Positions 1-9,305 are shown, counted from the first letter of the stretch. The stretch is 50,658 nucleotides of DNA from Salipiger bermudensis (GCF_020171625.1 NZ_JAIUZY010000019.1:1-50658), one strand, 5' to 3'. The notes: generated from the sequence alone by a model not told the origin. Translations and numbers: made by a program.

Positions 1-598
1 GCAAAATTTCGTGATCTTCTATGCAACGGGCATGGTGCCCTTCGTTGCCTTCCAGTCCGTCAGCGGTAAGGTTCAGCAGGCTATCCTTTACTCGCGGCCG
101 CTGCTAGTCTACCCGAGCGTTACCTATATCGATGCCATCCTTGCGCGGTTCCTTCTGAATTTTGCGACCGAGATTCTGGTTGCTTACTTGGTTTTCAGCG
201 GCATTCGGACGATCTGGGAAACTCGAACGGTGGTTGACCTGCCAGCTGTGGCGCTGGGCTATGCCATGGTGGCGGCACTCTGTTTCGGAGTCGGTTTGAT
301 GAACTGTTTCCTGACCTCGATGTTCCCTCTCTGGCAGAAGATCTGGGGCATTGCCACACGGCCACTGATGCTGATGTCCTGTATCTTCTATTTGTTCGAC
401 ACGATCCCGGATACGGCAAGAGATATCCTTTGGTACAACCCGTTGATCCACGTCGTCGGGCAGGTGCGTAGCGGCTTCTATACCAGCTATGACGCACCCT
501 ACGTGAGCCCGCTCTACGTCTTCGGCCTGAGTCTGGTATTGGGCACGCTGGCGCTAATCTTCCTCGGGCGGTTTCACCGCGAGATCCTCACCCGCTGA
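1..598 (+). CDS. kpsM: Capsule/polysaccharide ABC exporter permease, KpsM/Wzm type (3' part; 5' part at 50322-50658)
   Basis: Inner-membrane permease of an ABC-2 polysaccharide exporter, working with the ATPase at 48041-48706. The gene is interrupted only by the linearisation point: codons run from ATG 50322 to 50539 and continue from base 1 in the same frame to the stop at 596-598. The joined protein is about 271 residues, the usual KpsM/Wzm size. It shows the early cytoplasmic segment (GALVLREMGSSYG-like), a GYIWALLEP motif characteristic of this family, and several hydrophobic segments. A glycosyltransferase gene starts 25 bases downstream, so the two are probably cotranscribed. The gene is divergent from the kpsE/kpsT pair. 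Function is well supported by motif and context; the exported sugar is inferred. Confidence 0.9.
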   Translation, partial: QNFVIFYATGMVPFVAFQSVSGKVQQAILYSRPLLVYPSVTYIDAILARFLLNFATEILVAYLVFSGIRTIWETRTVVDLPAVALGYAMVAALCFGVGLMNCFLTSMFPLWQKIWGIATRPLMLMSCIFYLFDTIPDTARDILWYNPLIHVVGQVRSGFYTSYDAPYVSPLYVFGLSLVLGTLALIFLGRFHREILTR

Positions 599-623
599 CG
601 CAGCCTTAGAACGACACGCAGAC

Positions 624-1610
624 ATGGCAGAGCCAGACCTTACGATCCTCATGGCCACGCGGAACGGTGCTATGCATCTGTCTGAGCAACTGACCTCTTT
701 CCTGATGCAGGCAGGGGTCGACTGGGCGCTTTGGGTCAGCGATGACGGCTCCAGCGATGGCACATGGGAGATGCTCCAGCGCTTCCGAGACAGCCATCCC
801 ACCCGCGAGATCAGGCTCTTTCATGGCCCTCAGAAGGGCGTGGCAGCGAATTTTCTATCGATGCTCTGTCATCCAGAGCTGAACACGGCCCGGCCGGTGG
901 CGCTCAGCGATCAGGACGACGTGTGGTTGCCACACCGGTTGCGGCGGGCGCTTGACGACCTCGAGGGGGCAGGCGACGCGTATCCGGTGCTCTACGGCAG
1001 CCGTACTTGGGTCGTGCGTGCAGACCTGACGCGGTGGCGGCTGTCCCGGCGGCGCGCGCCGCGGGTCTCGTTCCGCAATGCCTTGGTGCAGAACGTGGTG
1101 GCAGGCAATACCATGGTTCTGAACCCGCTGGCGTTGGACCTCGTGCGCCGGGCCGCGCAGCGCGAGCCGGGGCAGGGGGCCGAGATCCCCTATCAGGACT
1201 GGTGGATCTATCTCCTCATGAGCGGCGCCGGAGCCGAGATTAGACTCGACGAGAAGCCAGGGGTGCTCTACCGCCAGCACGGTACCAACACCATGGGCGA
1301 CGCCCGTGGCGCGCTTGCCGGCTGGCAGCGGGTGCGAGTGGTGCAGCGCGGAGAGTACCGTGGCTGGATCCGGGACAACATGGCAGCTCTCGGTCCGATT
1401 AGGCACCTGCTAACCGAGGACAACCGAGCCACGCTTGAAGGTTTTCTCGACACGCTGGACGGCACCCGGTTCGAGCGCATCCTGGGGCTGGCCGGGCTGC
1501 GGATCCGGCGCGAGACATGGCTCGGAACTGCGGCGCTCTATCTCGCAGCCTGGACCGGGCGCCTGGCTCGGGTTAGGCCCGGCGGTTTACCCGGGCTCCG
1601 GACGGACTGA
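624..1610 (+). CDS. Family 2 glycosyltransferase, rhamnosyltransferase-like
   Basis: 328-residue cytoplasmic GT2 enzyme. The GT-A fold begins at residue 4 (PDLTILMATRNG), with VSDDGSSDGT near residue 38 and SDQDDVW near residue 94 as the nucleotide-sugar/metal site. Downstream are YQDWWIYLL and YRQHGTNTMG. The SDQDDVW and HGxN pattern is typical of GT2 enzymes annotated as rhamnosyltransferases (RgpB/WbbL-like), which fits the rml operon on the same plasmid. It starts 25 bases after the kpsM stop and ends 18 bases before a convergent gene. Donor and acceptor are inferred. No strong ribosome binding site precedes the ATG. Confidence 0.8.
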   Translation: MAEPDLTILMATRNGAMHLSEQLTSFLMQAGVDWALWVSDDGSSDGTWEMLQRFRDSHPTREIRLFHGPQKGVAANFLSMLCHPELNTARPVALSDQDDVWLPHRLRRALDDLEGAGDAYPVLYGSRTWVVRADLTRWRLSRRRAPRVSFRNALVQNVVAGNTMVLNPLALDLVRRAAQREPGQGAEIPYQDWWIYLLMSGAGAEIRLDEKPGVLYRQHGTNTMGDARGALAGWQRVRVVQRGEYRGWIRDNMAALGPIRHLLTEDNRATLEGFLDTLDGTRFERILGLAGLRIRRETWLGTAALYLAAWTGRLARVRPGGLPGLRTD

Positions 1611-1628
1611 GAGGGCAGGGGGAACAGC

Positions 1629-3719
1629 TCATCCAGCGAGGGCGAGCGGGCGCCAGCCGGTGCCGTCGAAGACGCACAGCGTGCCAAGACCGGTATCAAA
1701 TACCACTGTTCCTGCAGCCGGGTCGGTGAGGCTGTCGCGGGCCCCGGTGCCCATGCTGGCAAAGCTCTGGGTCATCAGCGGCGGGTATGAGAATCCTTCA
1801 TCGAAGCGCGTGCCACGGCAGTAGATTGCGCCTCCGAAATCGGCATTGCGCAACGGCGCCTCGGAGAACCCGTGAAGCTGCCCGGCAGAGAGACTGATGA
1901 AGCCGTTTTCGTCGGTTCGGGCCCCGTTCCGCGCGGTGCCCGAACCGGTCAGCCGCAGCCCGGTGGCATGGATCGCTCCGTCCCGGGCGGCGAGCAGCAG
2001 GGCAGGGAGGTCGACGCCCTGGCGCACCGAGAAGCGGCTGCGGTTGGCAAAGACATCGCCGTTGGCAACCTGCGCGACAGGGGCGGCGATGTTGCGCGCA
2101 CCCTGTGTCAGTAAGCGGCCGCCGAATTCCCAGGGGGTGGCGGCACGGGGTCCGTCGGCCGGCAGGGCGACGTGGTCCTCGTCGATCACCCGGATCGCCC
2201 CGGACAGCCCGTTCAGCGCGCTGCCGCGGGGCACACCCGCCAGGGTGACGCGGTCGCCGTCCGAGAGCCCGTGCGCCACGAGCCTCAGCTGCAGCCTGCC
2301 CGAGACCTGCTCCAGCCCCTCGAGCGGCAGGTTGCTGCTCTCGTTGTCGATGTTGATCTCGCCGCCGGCGCCGAACACCTTGGCGATGACCCCGGCCGTG
2401 TTATTGAAACTGCCGTGTTCGGCGGTGATCAGCCCCTTGCCCTGGGGGCGGTCGCCGGTGATCCCGGCCTGCAGAACCGGAAAATCGGAGGTGCCGCAGC
2501 GGTTGAATATCCCGCTCGACGCAATCACGCTTCCATTGTCGAATGCGACGATGGCCTGGCCGGTGCCGGTGAAATCGCCATCTTTCGCCGAGATCTGGCT
2601 GCGGGCGCATCGGATGCCGCGGATGCTGCCGCGAAACCGCGCGTTGTCCGCCTGTACCTGCGATCCGCGCGAGACGAACAGCCCTGCATGGCCTATCCCG
2701 AATGACAGGTCGCTGCCGCATTCGCCTAGATCGGCCCCGGGAATGGCGGCGGTGCTGTTGAAGGTGACCCAGATTCCCCGGGCCGGCGCCCCGGAGGCCA
2801 CCAATCCTTCGGTGCGACCGCGCCGAACCTCCGACGCGCAGTAGAGGTTCGAGCCGCCGTAGACGAAGAAGTTGCACCCATAGGGCGCCGAGCCACCATG
2901 CGTGCCGGTGTTGCGGTAGCCCTTGCCGGTGGCGACCTCTAGCACGCTGTTGCGCAACGAAACCCCGGCCCGACCCCGCCCTCCGGCATCCACGAGAATG
3001 TCCCAGAACGGGCCTCGGGAGGCGGTCATCTCGGCAAAGACCGCAGTCTCTTCGGTGCGCTCCGACAGCATCACCACCACGTCTTCCGAGCGCAGGCGAT
3101 AATTGCCGAAATCACCGTTCTCGAGCGTGAAGCCGCTGGTAGGCCGGTGCCCGGCTTCTATCACCACCTCGACGGGACGTGTCCGGTTCGCGCCGAAACG
3201 GTCGAAGACCTCCTGTAGCGTGTCGAAATCCGATGGCACGCGGATCGGCGAGCGCAGGCCGAAGTGCTCGGGCTGCAGTTCACCTAATGCCTCCATCCCG
3301 GGCAGGTCGCGAAAGTCGCGGGCCTTGGCCTGTACTAGGTACTCCTCGTTTCCGGCGCGTAGCCGGGTGCCGGGCTGCCAGGCCTGTCCCCGCTGTACCG
3401 CGCCGACCAGCGTAGTACGGCTGGAAAATTGGGGACCGGCTTCGAACAGGGCCAACCCGGCGCGAGTGGTCTCGTCCGGGCTGGTACCGAAGGGCGCCAC
3501 CTCGCGCAGGGCGCCGTCTGTGCAGCGGATCCGGCAGCCCGGGGCAAGGCCTCGTCCGAAGCGTGCGTCCTCCAGAAGCTGCACCGAAGAACCGTTATAG
3601 GTCACCTCGAACAGCTTTGGTCCGTGGGTGTCGTGACTGCTAGTCTTGGCGGCGGTGGCGGTTGCGCCGACGGCCGGCAGCGAGAGCAGGCGCATGAGAA
3701 AGCTGCGGCGTGCAGGCAT
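1629..3719 (-). CDS. Tat-exported right-handed beta-helix protein (pectin-lyase-like)
   Basis: 696 residues. The N-terminus has a twin-arginine signal: RRSFLMRLLSLP followed by an alanine-rich stretch ending near residue 24, so the protein is probably exported folded. A perfect AGGAGGT lies six bases upstream of the ATG. The middle (about residues 200-560) is made of short irregular repeats rich in G, N, S and V of the kind that form right-handed beta-helices in polysaccharide lyases and phage tailspikes. The end (about 640-696) has a TDPAAGTVVFDTGLGTL-like motif often seen at the C-terminus of such proteins. It sits between glycosyltransferase/export genes and ugd, so a role in trimming or modifying the exported polysaccharide is plausible. 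No catalytic residues were identified. Confidence 0.65.
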   Translation of the reverse strand: MPARRSFLMRLLSLPAVGATATAAKTSSHDTHGPKLFEVTYNGSSVQLLEDARFGRGLAPGCRIRCTDGALREVAPFGTSPDETTRAGLALFEAGPQFSSRTTLVGAVQRGQAWQPGTRLRAGNEEYLVQAKARDFRDLPGMEALGELQPEHFGLRSPIRVPSDFDTLQEVFDRFGANRTRPVEVVIEAGHRPTSGFTLENGDFGNYRLRSEDVVVMLSERTEETAVFAEMTASRGPFWDILVDAGGRGRAGVSLRNSVLEVATGKGYRNTGTHGGSAPYGCNFFVYGGSNLYCASEVRRGRTEGLVASGAPARGIWVTFNSTAAIPGADLGECGSDLSFGIGHAGLFVSRGSQVQADNARFRGSIRGIRCARSQISAKDGDFTGTGQAIVAFDNGSVIASSGIFNRCGTSDFPVLQAGITGDRPQGKGLITAEHGSFNNTAGVIAKVFGAGGEINIDNESSNLPLEGLEQVSGRLQLRLVAHGLSDGDRVTLAGVPRGSALNGLSGAIRVIDEDHVALPADGPRAATPWEFGGRLLTQGARNIAAPVAQVANGDVFANRSRFSVRQGVDLPALLLAARDGAIHATGLRLTGSGTARNGARTDENGFISLSAGQLHGFSEAPLRNADFGGAIYCRGTRFDEGFSYPPLMTQSFASMGTGARDSLTDPAAGTVVFDTGLGTLCVFDGTGWRPLALAG

Positions 3720-4325
3720 GGAAGACCTCCTGTGGCATGGGCCAGAGCCCTAAGGGAAGCATGTGCCGGGCGGGAGGGAAATCAACGCTGCGTAGCCGAG
3801 TGGGCGGCGAACTGGTGCTGGGATGATGAAAACGGATGAGAACTGGCTCTGTTTTTCCGGCATTAACGAGAGCTTCAGGCTATCGCACAAGGTACTGAAA
3901 CCTTTTTCGTTTCAATACCCTGTAGCTCCGCCGAAGATGGGCTGTTTGGCCACTTCGAAGCGGGAAATAACTGCTTGGTGTTGCCTGAGGTGCAAACGTG
4001 TTTGTCCGATCCCGTCGGAAGCGCCTATAGCGTTCAGAATTATCATAATATAAATTATAAGATATATATATTTCTGTTGCGACCCATTCTAAACTGGGTT
4101 GCGTCAAATCCTCTATCCTATTGGAAAGGCAATGTGTGAAAGGCGCGCCGCAAGAGACTGCGAAGCTTGACGAAAAAGGCTTCTCCGACAACTTGGAAAG
4201 GTCCAGTGCGCGGATGTGCGAAGGGTCTCTGGGCAACCTGATTGTGTGGCGCGAGCACAGTGCTTATACCGATGGATGAGCCCGGACAGGGTACGGAAGA
4301 AACACATCCTGCGAGGATATTACGT
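3720..4325. promoter_or_regulatory. 606-bp intergenic region between divergent genes (beta-helix protein and ugd)
   Basis: No convincing gene is present; the short open frames here lack coding character. The stretch holds the ribosome binding site of the beta-helix gene at its left end, an imperfect hairpin at 3891-3919, and an extremely A+T-rich tract at about 4036-4073 in an otherwise G+C-rich replicon. A GAGG lies at 4313-4316, nine bases before the ugd start. Such an A+T-rich tract upstream of an exopolysaccharide gene could hold promoters or a site for a MucR/Ros- or H-NS-like protein. No clear sigma70 pair could be fixed by eye. Confidence 0.5.
3891..3919. repeat. Imperfect inverted repeat, 11-bp arms
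   Basis: GGTACTGAAAC (3891-3901) and GTTTCAATACC (3909-3919) pair with one mismatch around a seven-base loop, CTTTTTC. It lies in the regulatory region upstream of ugd, far from any gene end, so it may be an operator or a structured leader element rather than a terminator. Confidence 0.5.
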
Positions 4326-5492
4326 ATGAAAATTGCTGTTGCAGGCTTGGGCTACGTCGGCCTTTCGAACGCCGTATTGCTGGCGCAGAGCCACCCGGTC
4401 ACGGCACTCGACGTCTCCGAAGAGCGGGTCGAACTGGTAAATGACGGCAAGAGCCCGATCGTCGATGCCGAGATCGAGGACTTCCTCGCCAACCGCGACC
4501 TTGATTTGAGTGCCACCACCAGCCCCGAACAGGCCTATGTCGAGGCCGATTACGTCATCGTCGCGACCCCGACCAACTACGATCCCAAGACCAACTACTT
4601 CGACACCTCCAGCGTCGAAGCGGTGATCGCGCAGGTCGTTGCGGTGAACCCGCGCGCCACCATCGTCATCAAATCCACCATCCCGGTGGGCTATGTGCGC
4701 CACATCCGGCGCGAGATGGAAACCGACCAAGTGATCTTCAGCCCCGAGTTCCTGCGCGAAGGCCGGGCGCTTTACGACAACCTGCACCCCTCGCGCATCA
4801 TCGTGGGCGAGCGTTCGGAGCGGGCGCGGATCTTTGCCGACCTGCTGTTGGAGGGTGCGGTCTCGAAGGATGTCGAGGTGCTGTTCACCGATCCCGACGA
4901 GGCCGAGGCGATCAAGCTCTTCGCCAACACCTATCTCGCCATGCGGGTGGCCTTCTTCAACGAGCTCGACAGCTACGCGCTGGCCGGCGGCATGGACAGC
5001 CGCCAGATCATCGAGGGCATCAGCCTCGATCCGCGCATCGGCAGCCATTACAACAATCCCTCCTTCGGCTATGGCGGCTACTGCCTGCCCAAGGACACCA
5101 AGCAGCTGCTGGCCAATTACAGCCACGTGCCGCAGAACCTGATCCGCGCCATCGTGGATGCGAACCGCACCCGCAAGGATTTCCTCTCCGACCAGATCCT
5201 GATGCGCGGCCCGAAGGTGGTGGGCATCTACCGGCTGGTGATGAAGGCGGGATCGGACAATTTCCGCCAGAGCTCGATCCAGGGCATCATGAAGCGGCTC
5301 AAGGCGAAGGGCGTCGAGGTCATCGTGCACGAGCCCGTGCTCGACGAGCTCGATTTCTTCCGAAGCCGCGTGGTCAACGATCTCGAGGCGTTCAAGGCCG
5401 AGGCCGACCTCATTGTCGCCAATCGCCTGACCGAGGACTTGGCTGACGTGGCAGATAAGGTCTTCACTCGCGATCTCTTCGGCGCCGACTGA
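4326..5492 (+). CDS. ugd: UDP-glucose 6-dehydrogenase
   Basis: Oxidises UDP-glucose to UDP-glucuronate with two NAD+, supplying acidic sugar for the polysaccharide. From ATG 4326 the protein is 388 residues, the same length as E. coli Ugd. The frame is open from 4242, but the N-terminus [15 protein letters not shown] starts exactly at the Rossmann fold and is preceded by GAGG at 4313. The GxGYVGL dinucleotide motif is at residues 7-13, KSTIPVGY near 118, and the catalytic cysteine lies in [15 protein letters not shown] near residue 250. With the epimerase at 28392-29420 it would give UDP-galacturonate. Confidence 0.95.
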   Translation: MKIAVAGLGYVGLSNAVLLAQSHPVTALDVSEERVELVNDGKSPIVDAEIEDFLANRDLDLSATTSPEQAYVEADYVIVATPTNYDPKTNYFDTSSVEAVIAQVVAVNPRATIVIKSTIPVGYVRHIRREMETDQVIFSPEFLREGRALYDNLHPSRIIVGERSERARIFADLLLEGAVSKDVEVLFTDPDEAEAIKLFANTYLAMRVAFFNELDSYALAGGMDSRQIIEGISLDPRIGSHYNNPSFGYGGYCLPKDTKQLLANYSHVPQNLIRAIVDANRTRKDFLSDQILMRGPKVVGIYRLVMKAGSDNFRQSSIQGIMKRLKAKGVEVIVHEPVLDELDFFRSRVVNDLEAFKAEADLIVANRLTEDLADVADKVFTRDLFGAD

Positions 5493-5575
5493 GGGCGCAG
5501 CCCGGCTGCCGGATGTCCAAGTGGGCCTGATCTTCCTGTACCCCCCGCGGCCCCCGACAGGCGCAGGGGCTGTAC

Positions 5576-5844
5576 TCAGAGCTCGAAGTCGCCGGCCCCG
5601 AAATCGGCACGACATCCGTCGCGAAGCGTATGTCGGCCGTGCCATTCCCGTCCACATCTACCTGCATCGTCGCGCGCCGGAGGTATCTGGCGAATAAAGC
5701 GGCGAGGCGGCCCCCCCTACGATTGTGCGGGAGGTCAGAGGGGCTGTTGAAGGTGATCACCTGCGCGCAAGCCTCGGTCGGGCTTACAACGTCAATGCTT
5801 TGCTCGAAATCGAGGATGAACCCGAGCGGCTGGGCGTTCGGCAA
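5576..5844 (-). pseudogene. Remnant of the C-terminus of an RTX/M10-type secreted protein, frameshifted
   Basis: The minus strand encodes GFILDFEQSIDVV followed by MQVDVDGNGTADIRF, the pattern found at the end of serralysin-type and other RTX proteins. The expected terminal GAGDFEL plus stop (TGA, complement of 5576-5578) is present but in another frame, so a one-base shift lies near 5595-5602. The 5' end is cut: a TAG immediately precedes the first TTG codon. No intact N-terminal part exists upstream. Best read as a decayed gene end, possibly left when neighbouring genes were inserted. Confidence 0.6.
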
Positions 5845-5936
5845 ATCCTAAGAAATCGTGCCTCTCCTGTCCGCTAAAGCGACGAACTGTTCAGACCTCG
5901 CAGCGCAGCCTTGGCGCGTCACAGCGGAGTCTCTCA

Positions 5937-6858
5937 TGCCGGATCTCAGTCCCCCCGTCTTGGCCTGCCCTACCTGATGCCCTCGCAGGCCCAGAAACAT
6001 GTCACCCACAACGAAGCGCTGCGGCTGCTCGACAGTCTCGTGCAGCTCACGCTGGCCGGGATCGGCGCGCTTGCGCCCCCGCTGGTGCCGACCGAGGGCG
6101 AGGCCTGGGGGCTGGGGGATGGCCCCACCGGCGTCTGGTCCGGGCATGACGGCGAGATTGCCATCTGGTCGGATGGTGCCTGGGCCTTCCTAGAACCTGT
6201 GGCGGGCTGGCGCGCTTGGGATGGCGCGGCGGCGGAGTTGCTGGTCTATGACGGTGCCTCTTGGGTGCTGCCCCTGGCAGCGGATCCGGAGTTGCAGAAC
6301 TTGCCGCTGCTCGGCATCGGAGCCACCGCAGACTCGGTGAACCGGCTGGCAGTCGCCTCGGAGGCGGTTCTGCTGAGCCATGCCGGCGCCGATTACCGGC
6401 TCACCGTGAACAAGGCCGGGGCTGGCGATACCAGTTCAGTGCTGTTCCAGAGCGGCTGGTCGGGGCGGGCCGAGATGGGCCTCGCGGGCAGCGACGATTT
6501 CTCGGTCAAGGTGAGCGCCGATGGTGGTACCTGGCGCGAGGGGTTGCGTATCGACGCGGAGAGCGGCGCGCTGCTGCCCGCTGCCGGGCTGCGCTTTCCG
6601 GCGGTGCCGGCGCCGGTCGCCGAGGCCAACACGCTCGACTGTTACGCCGAGGGCAGCTGGAACCCCGGGCTCTCGGCCGCCACCACCGCGCCAAGCGGGG
6701 GCTCGATCACCGCTTCGGGCAGCTTCGTCAAGATCGGCCGCATGGTCTGGCTGAGCTTCGAGATCACGGTGGCCTTGCCCTCGACTAAGCCGGAAACACG
6801 CAAAAGCCCTGCCCGGATCTCTCCGGACAGGGCTGTTTTGGCTGAAACAGGGTCTTAG
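5937..6858 (+). pseudogene. DUF2793-like gene with N-terminal C-tract frameshift and lost 3' end
   Basis: The body reads LGLPYLMPSQAQKHVTHNEAL, the hallmark start of DUF2793 proteins found in Rhodobacterales phage/GTA-like and RTX-neighbouring contexts. The natural start, ATG 5937 (MPDLSP), is out of frame with this body: the run of six C at 5951-5956 would need one more base, or two fewer, to join them. An open frame exists only from TTG 5911, which has no clear ribosome binding site. The C-terminus also looks wrong: after SFEITVALPS (about 6780) the frame runs through a terminator hairpin to a stop at 6858. Either a pseudogene, a slippage-controlled gene, or a homopolymer sequencing error plus a 3' truncation. 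Confidence 0.6.
6805..6834 (-). terminator. Rho-independent terminator at the end of the RTX gene cluster
   Basis: AGCCCTGCCCGG and CCGGACAGGGCT form a strong stem with a short ATCTCT loop and one G-U/C mismatch. It is followed on the minus strand by TTTTG, with four T on the plus-strand side as well. It lies 20 bases beyond the stop of the minus-strand gene at 6855 and can act in both directions. Confidence 0.75.
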
Positions 6859-9305
6859 TAGACGTCGAAATCCGACACCGTCATGGCGTTCGAGAGACCG
6901 TCGATCGTGGTGACCAGTTCGCGGCCTGCGAGGTCCGACCAGTCATCGTCGTAGTAGAGCGCGCTATCGGTTCCATCGGTGGCCGCAATATAGGCTTCGA
7001 CCTGCGCCCCAACCCCGACCGCGAGCTCGGCTGTGCCACCGGTGGAATAGACTACCTGCTGATCGTTGCCGGCATTGAGCCCGGCAAGTCCGGTCACGCT
7101 ATCGAAATCCGCCGCCGAGAGGTCGCTCGTGCCGCGCATCGCGTTGGTGGTGGAGTTGGCGAAGCTGATCGCACCGTCATCGAGCAGAGAGATCACGTCC
7201 TCGCCTTGGGTGAAGTCAGTGATCTGATCGGTGCCGGTGCCGGCATCGAAGTGGAACTCGTCCGCGCCCTCGCCGCCAGTCAGCGTGTCGTTGCCCGCCA
7301 GACCGCCGAAGATGTCGTCGCCGGCATTGCCCATCAGCATGTCGTTGCCGTCGCCACCGACGATCAGGTCGTCGCCGCCGCCGCCACCGATATTGTCGTC
7401 GCCGGCATCGCCGAACAGCCGGTCATTGCCGCCGGCTCCGCGCAGGATGTCGTTGCCGTCACCGCCATGGGCCTCGTCGCCCATCATCCCGGTGTGGACA
7501 TTGGCGAAGCCATCGTCGGAATCGCCCCAGGTACCGGTGTGGATCTCGTCGTTGCCGTCACCGCCATAGATGGTGTCGGCCCCGTCGGCCCCGAGATCGA
7601 AGCTGCCGCCGGTCCCGGTCGAGGCACGGCTGTCATCGTCGCCGGTGATGATGTCGTCCCCGTCACCGCCCCTGATCATGTCGTCCCCGGCACCACCGGC
7701 ATAGGTGTTGTCGTAGTCCGCTGCACTGAGCGCGCCGGAAGCTCCCGCGTCGGCGGCGTTGGCGATGTTGATGTCACCGGCGCCAGCCTCGATCGTGTCG
7801 TTGCCCGCGTTGCCGGTGATGTAGTCCTGGCCGGCACCGCCATAGGCCATGTCATCGCCGAGACCACCGACAAGCTTGTCGGTGCCGGCACCGCCGTAGA
7901 GCCGGTCATTGCCGGTTCCGCCGAGCATGATGTCGTCGCCGTTGTCGCCGTAGAGCGCATCGTTGCCATTGCCGCCCTTGAGTGCGTCATTTCCGGCACC
8001 GCCGCGCAAACGGTCGTCGCCGTTGTCGCCCAGAAGGGTGTCCATGCCGGCGCTACCGTTGAGGAAGTCCATCCCCTCGCCACCGCGCAGCAGATCATTG
8101 CCGTTGCCGCCCATCAGCTTGTCGTTGCCGCCGTCGCCCATGAGTATGTCGTCGCCAGCCCCGCCCGAAAGCGTGTCCATGCCGGCGCCGCCGGACATGT
8201 TGTCGTTGCCGTCATCGCCGTTCATCAGGTCGTTTCCGATGCCACCGATCATCCGGTCATCGCCGTCACCGCCGCCGAGGTTGTCGTCGCCGGCGCCGCC
8301 CGTAAGCGTGTCGTCATCGCCGCCGCCGCGCAGTACGTCGTTGCCGTCATCGCCGATCAGCGTGTCCATGCCGGCTTCGCCCAGCAGGGTGTCGGCGCCG
8401 TCACCGCCGGCCAGAACGTCGTCGCCCGAGCCACCGCGCTGCAGGTCATTGCCGATGCCGCCATCAATCATGTCGCTGCCGTCGCCGCCGTCGAGCATGT
8501 CGTCACCGGCACCGCCGAGCAGCATGTCGTCGTCGCCGCCACCGGTCACGGTATCGTCGCCAGCCCCGGCAAGGATGGTGTCGTCGCCTACACCGGCGTC
8601 GTATAGGTCGTCACCCTCGCCAAGCGCCACAGTGACCCGGGCCGCTTCGCGGGCTACCTCGAGCAGGCGCAAGGCTTCTTCCTGGCTGACCTTCTCGATC
8701 TCGGCCGCGGCCGCGGGAAGCAGGGACGTGTACCCGCCGCTGCCATCGACCTCGTTTGGGGTGCCCGTGCCGATGCCTTCCGGCACGTTAACACCGTGCA
8801 GAACGTATTCGCGCAGGGCCAGCTCGGCCAAGTCATCAAAATCGTACTGGGTGCCGGTCACGGGGCTGAAGAAGTTCGACATGTCGTCGATGGCATAGGA
8901 TTGTACGAAGGCCAGCCCGCCATAGGGGTCCGACATCGGTGCCGAGCCATCGGAATTGGAGAGCGGCAGCAGGATGTCGCCGTAGCTGCCGAGCCCCTCG
9001 AAGACCTCGACCATGCCGTCGCGGTCGGCGTCATTGGCCAGCGTCGGGGTAGTCGAGTCGATCGGGTTTCCGTCCTCGTCGAAGAGGCCGTGCACGTGCT
9101 GCATGTGCGCCTGATTGGCGGTGGAGCCGGATGCGGACACGGCGACGTTGAGATAGCCGGTACCGTCGCCGTTGTCCTCGATCGCGAAGATCGCGGTGCC
9201 GCTGACGCCGGAGCTGTTCAGCGCCACGAGATCAGCGGCGAAGAAGCTGTCCGCGCCGGACAAGAATGTTTCAAAAGAAGTAAAAGAACTACCTAGATGA
9301 GCCAC
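6855..9305 (-). CDS. CHRD-like domain protein with RTX calcium-binding repeats
   Basis: About 816 residues. The N-terminal 180 residues resemble CHRD domains: AHMQHVHGLFDEDG and GLGSYGDILLPL give the conserved H-x-H-G and aromatic pattern. From about residue 230 to 700 there are dense GGxGxDxLx nonapeptides (RTX calcium rolls). The end carries an acidic DFTQGEDVISL-type segment and a C-terminus expected to hold the type I secretion signal. GTG 9305 is preferred because AGGGAGG lies five bases upstream and the codons after it are A+T-rich, as at many true starts; ATG 9338 is an alternative without a ribosome site. Last gene of the minus-strand RTX cluster. No secretion ABC transporter is nearby. 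Confidence 0.85.
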   Translation of the reverse strand: MAHLGSSFTSFETFLSGADSFFAADLVALNSSGVSGTAIFAIEDNGDGTGYLNVAVSASGSTANQAHMQHVHGLFDEDGNPIDSTTPTLANDADRDGMVEVFEGLGSYGDILLPLSNSDGSAPMSDPYGGLAFVQSYAIDDMSNFFSPVTGTQYDFDDLAELALREYVLHGVNVPEGIGTGTPNEVDGSGGYTSLLPAAAAEIEKVSQEEALRLLEVAREAARVTVALGEGDDLYDAGVGDDTILAGAGDDTVTGGGDDDMLLGGAGDDMLDGGDGSDMIDGGIGNDLQRGGSGDDVLAGGDGADTLLGEAGMDTLIGDDGNDVLRGGGDDDTLTGGAGDDNLGGGDGDDRMIGGIGNDLMNGDDGNDNMSGGAGMDTLSGGAGDDILMGDGGNDKLMGGNGNDLLRGGEGMDFLNGSAGMDTLLGDNGDDRLRGGAGNDALKGGNGNDALYGDNGDDIMLGGTGNDRLYGGAGTDKLVGGLGDDMAYGGAGQDYITGNAGNDTIEAGAGDINIANAADAGASGALSAADYDNTYAGGAGDDMIRGGDGDDIITGDDDSRASTGTGGSFDLGADGADTIYGGDGNDEIHTGTWGDSDDGFANVHTGMMGDEAHGGDGNDILRGAGGNDRLFGDAGDDNIGGGGGDDLIVGGDGNDMLMGNAGDDIFGGLAGNDTLTGGEGADEFHFDAGTGTDQITDFTQGEDVISLLDDGAISFANSTTNAMRGTSDLSAADFDSVTGLAGLNAGNDQQVVYSTGGTAELAVGVGAQVEAYIAATDGTDSALYYDDDWSDLAGRELVTTIDGLSNAMTVSDFDVY

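Noticed and set aside
3880-4236. 118-codon minus-strand open frame in the ugd upstream gap
   Set aside because: It spans the A+T-rich tract and hairpin, has no ribosome site and no family pattern.
4320-5657. 445-codon minus-strand open frame
   Set aside because: Antisense to ugd, which is certain.
7240-8580. Regular short repeats resembling a CRISPR array
   Set aside because: Units are 27 bp-type coding repeats of RTX nonapeptides without constant repeats and unique spacers.
7206-8606. Long plus-strand open frame (466 codons) across the CHRD-RTX gene, and similar ones at 12528-14657 and 15918-17966
   Set aside because: They are antisense to RTX repeats. The periodic GGxGxDD codons keep the opposite frames open, giving V/A/I-rich repetitive products with no family features.
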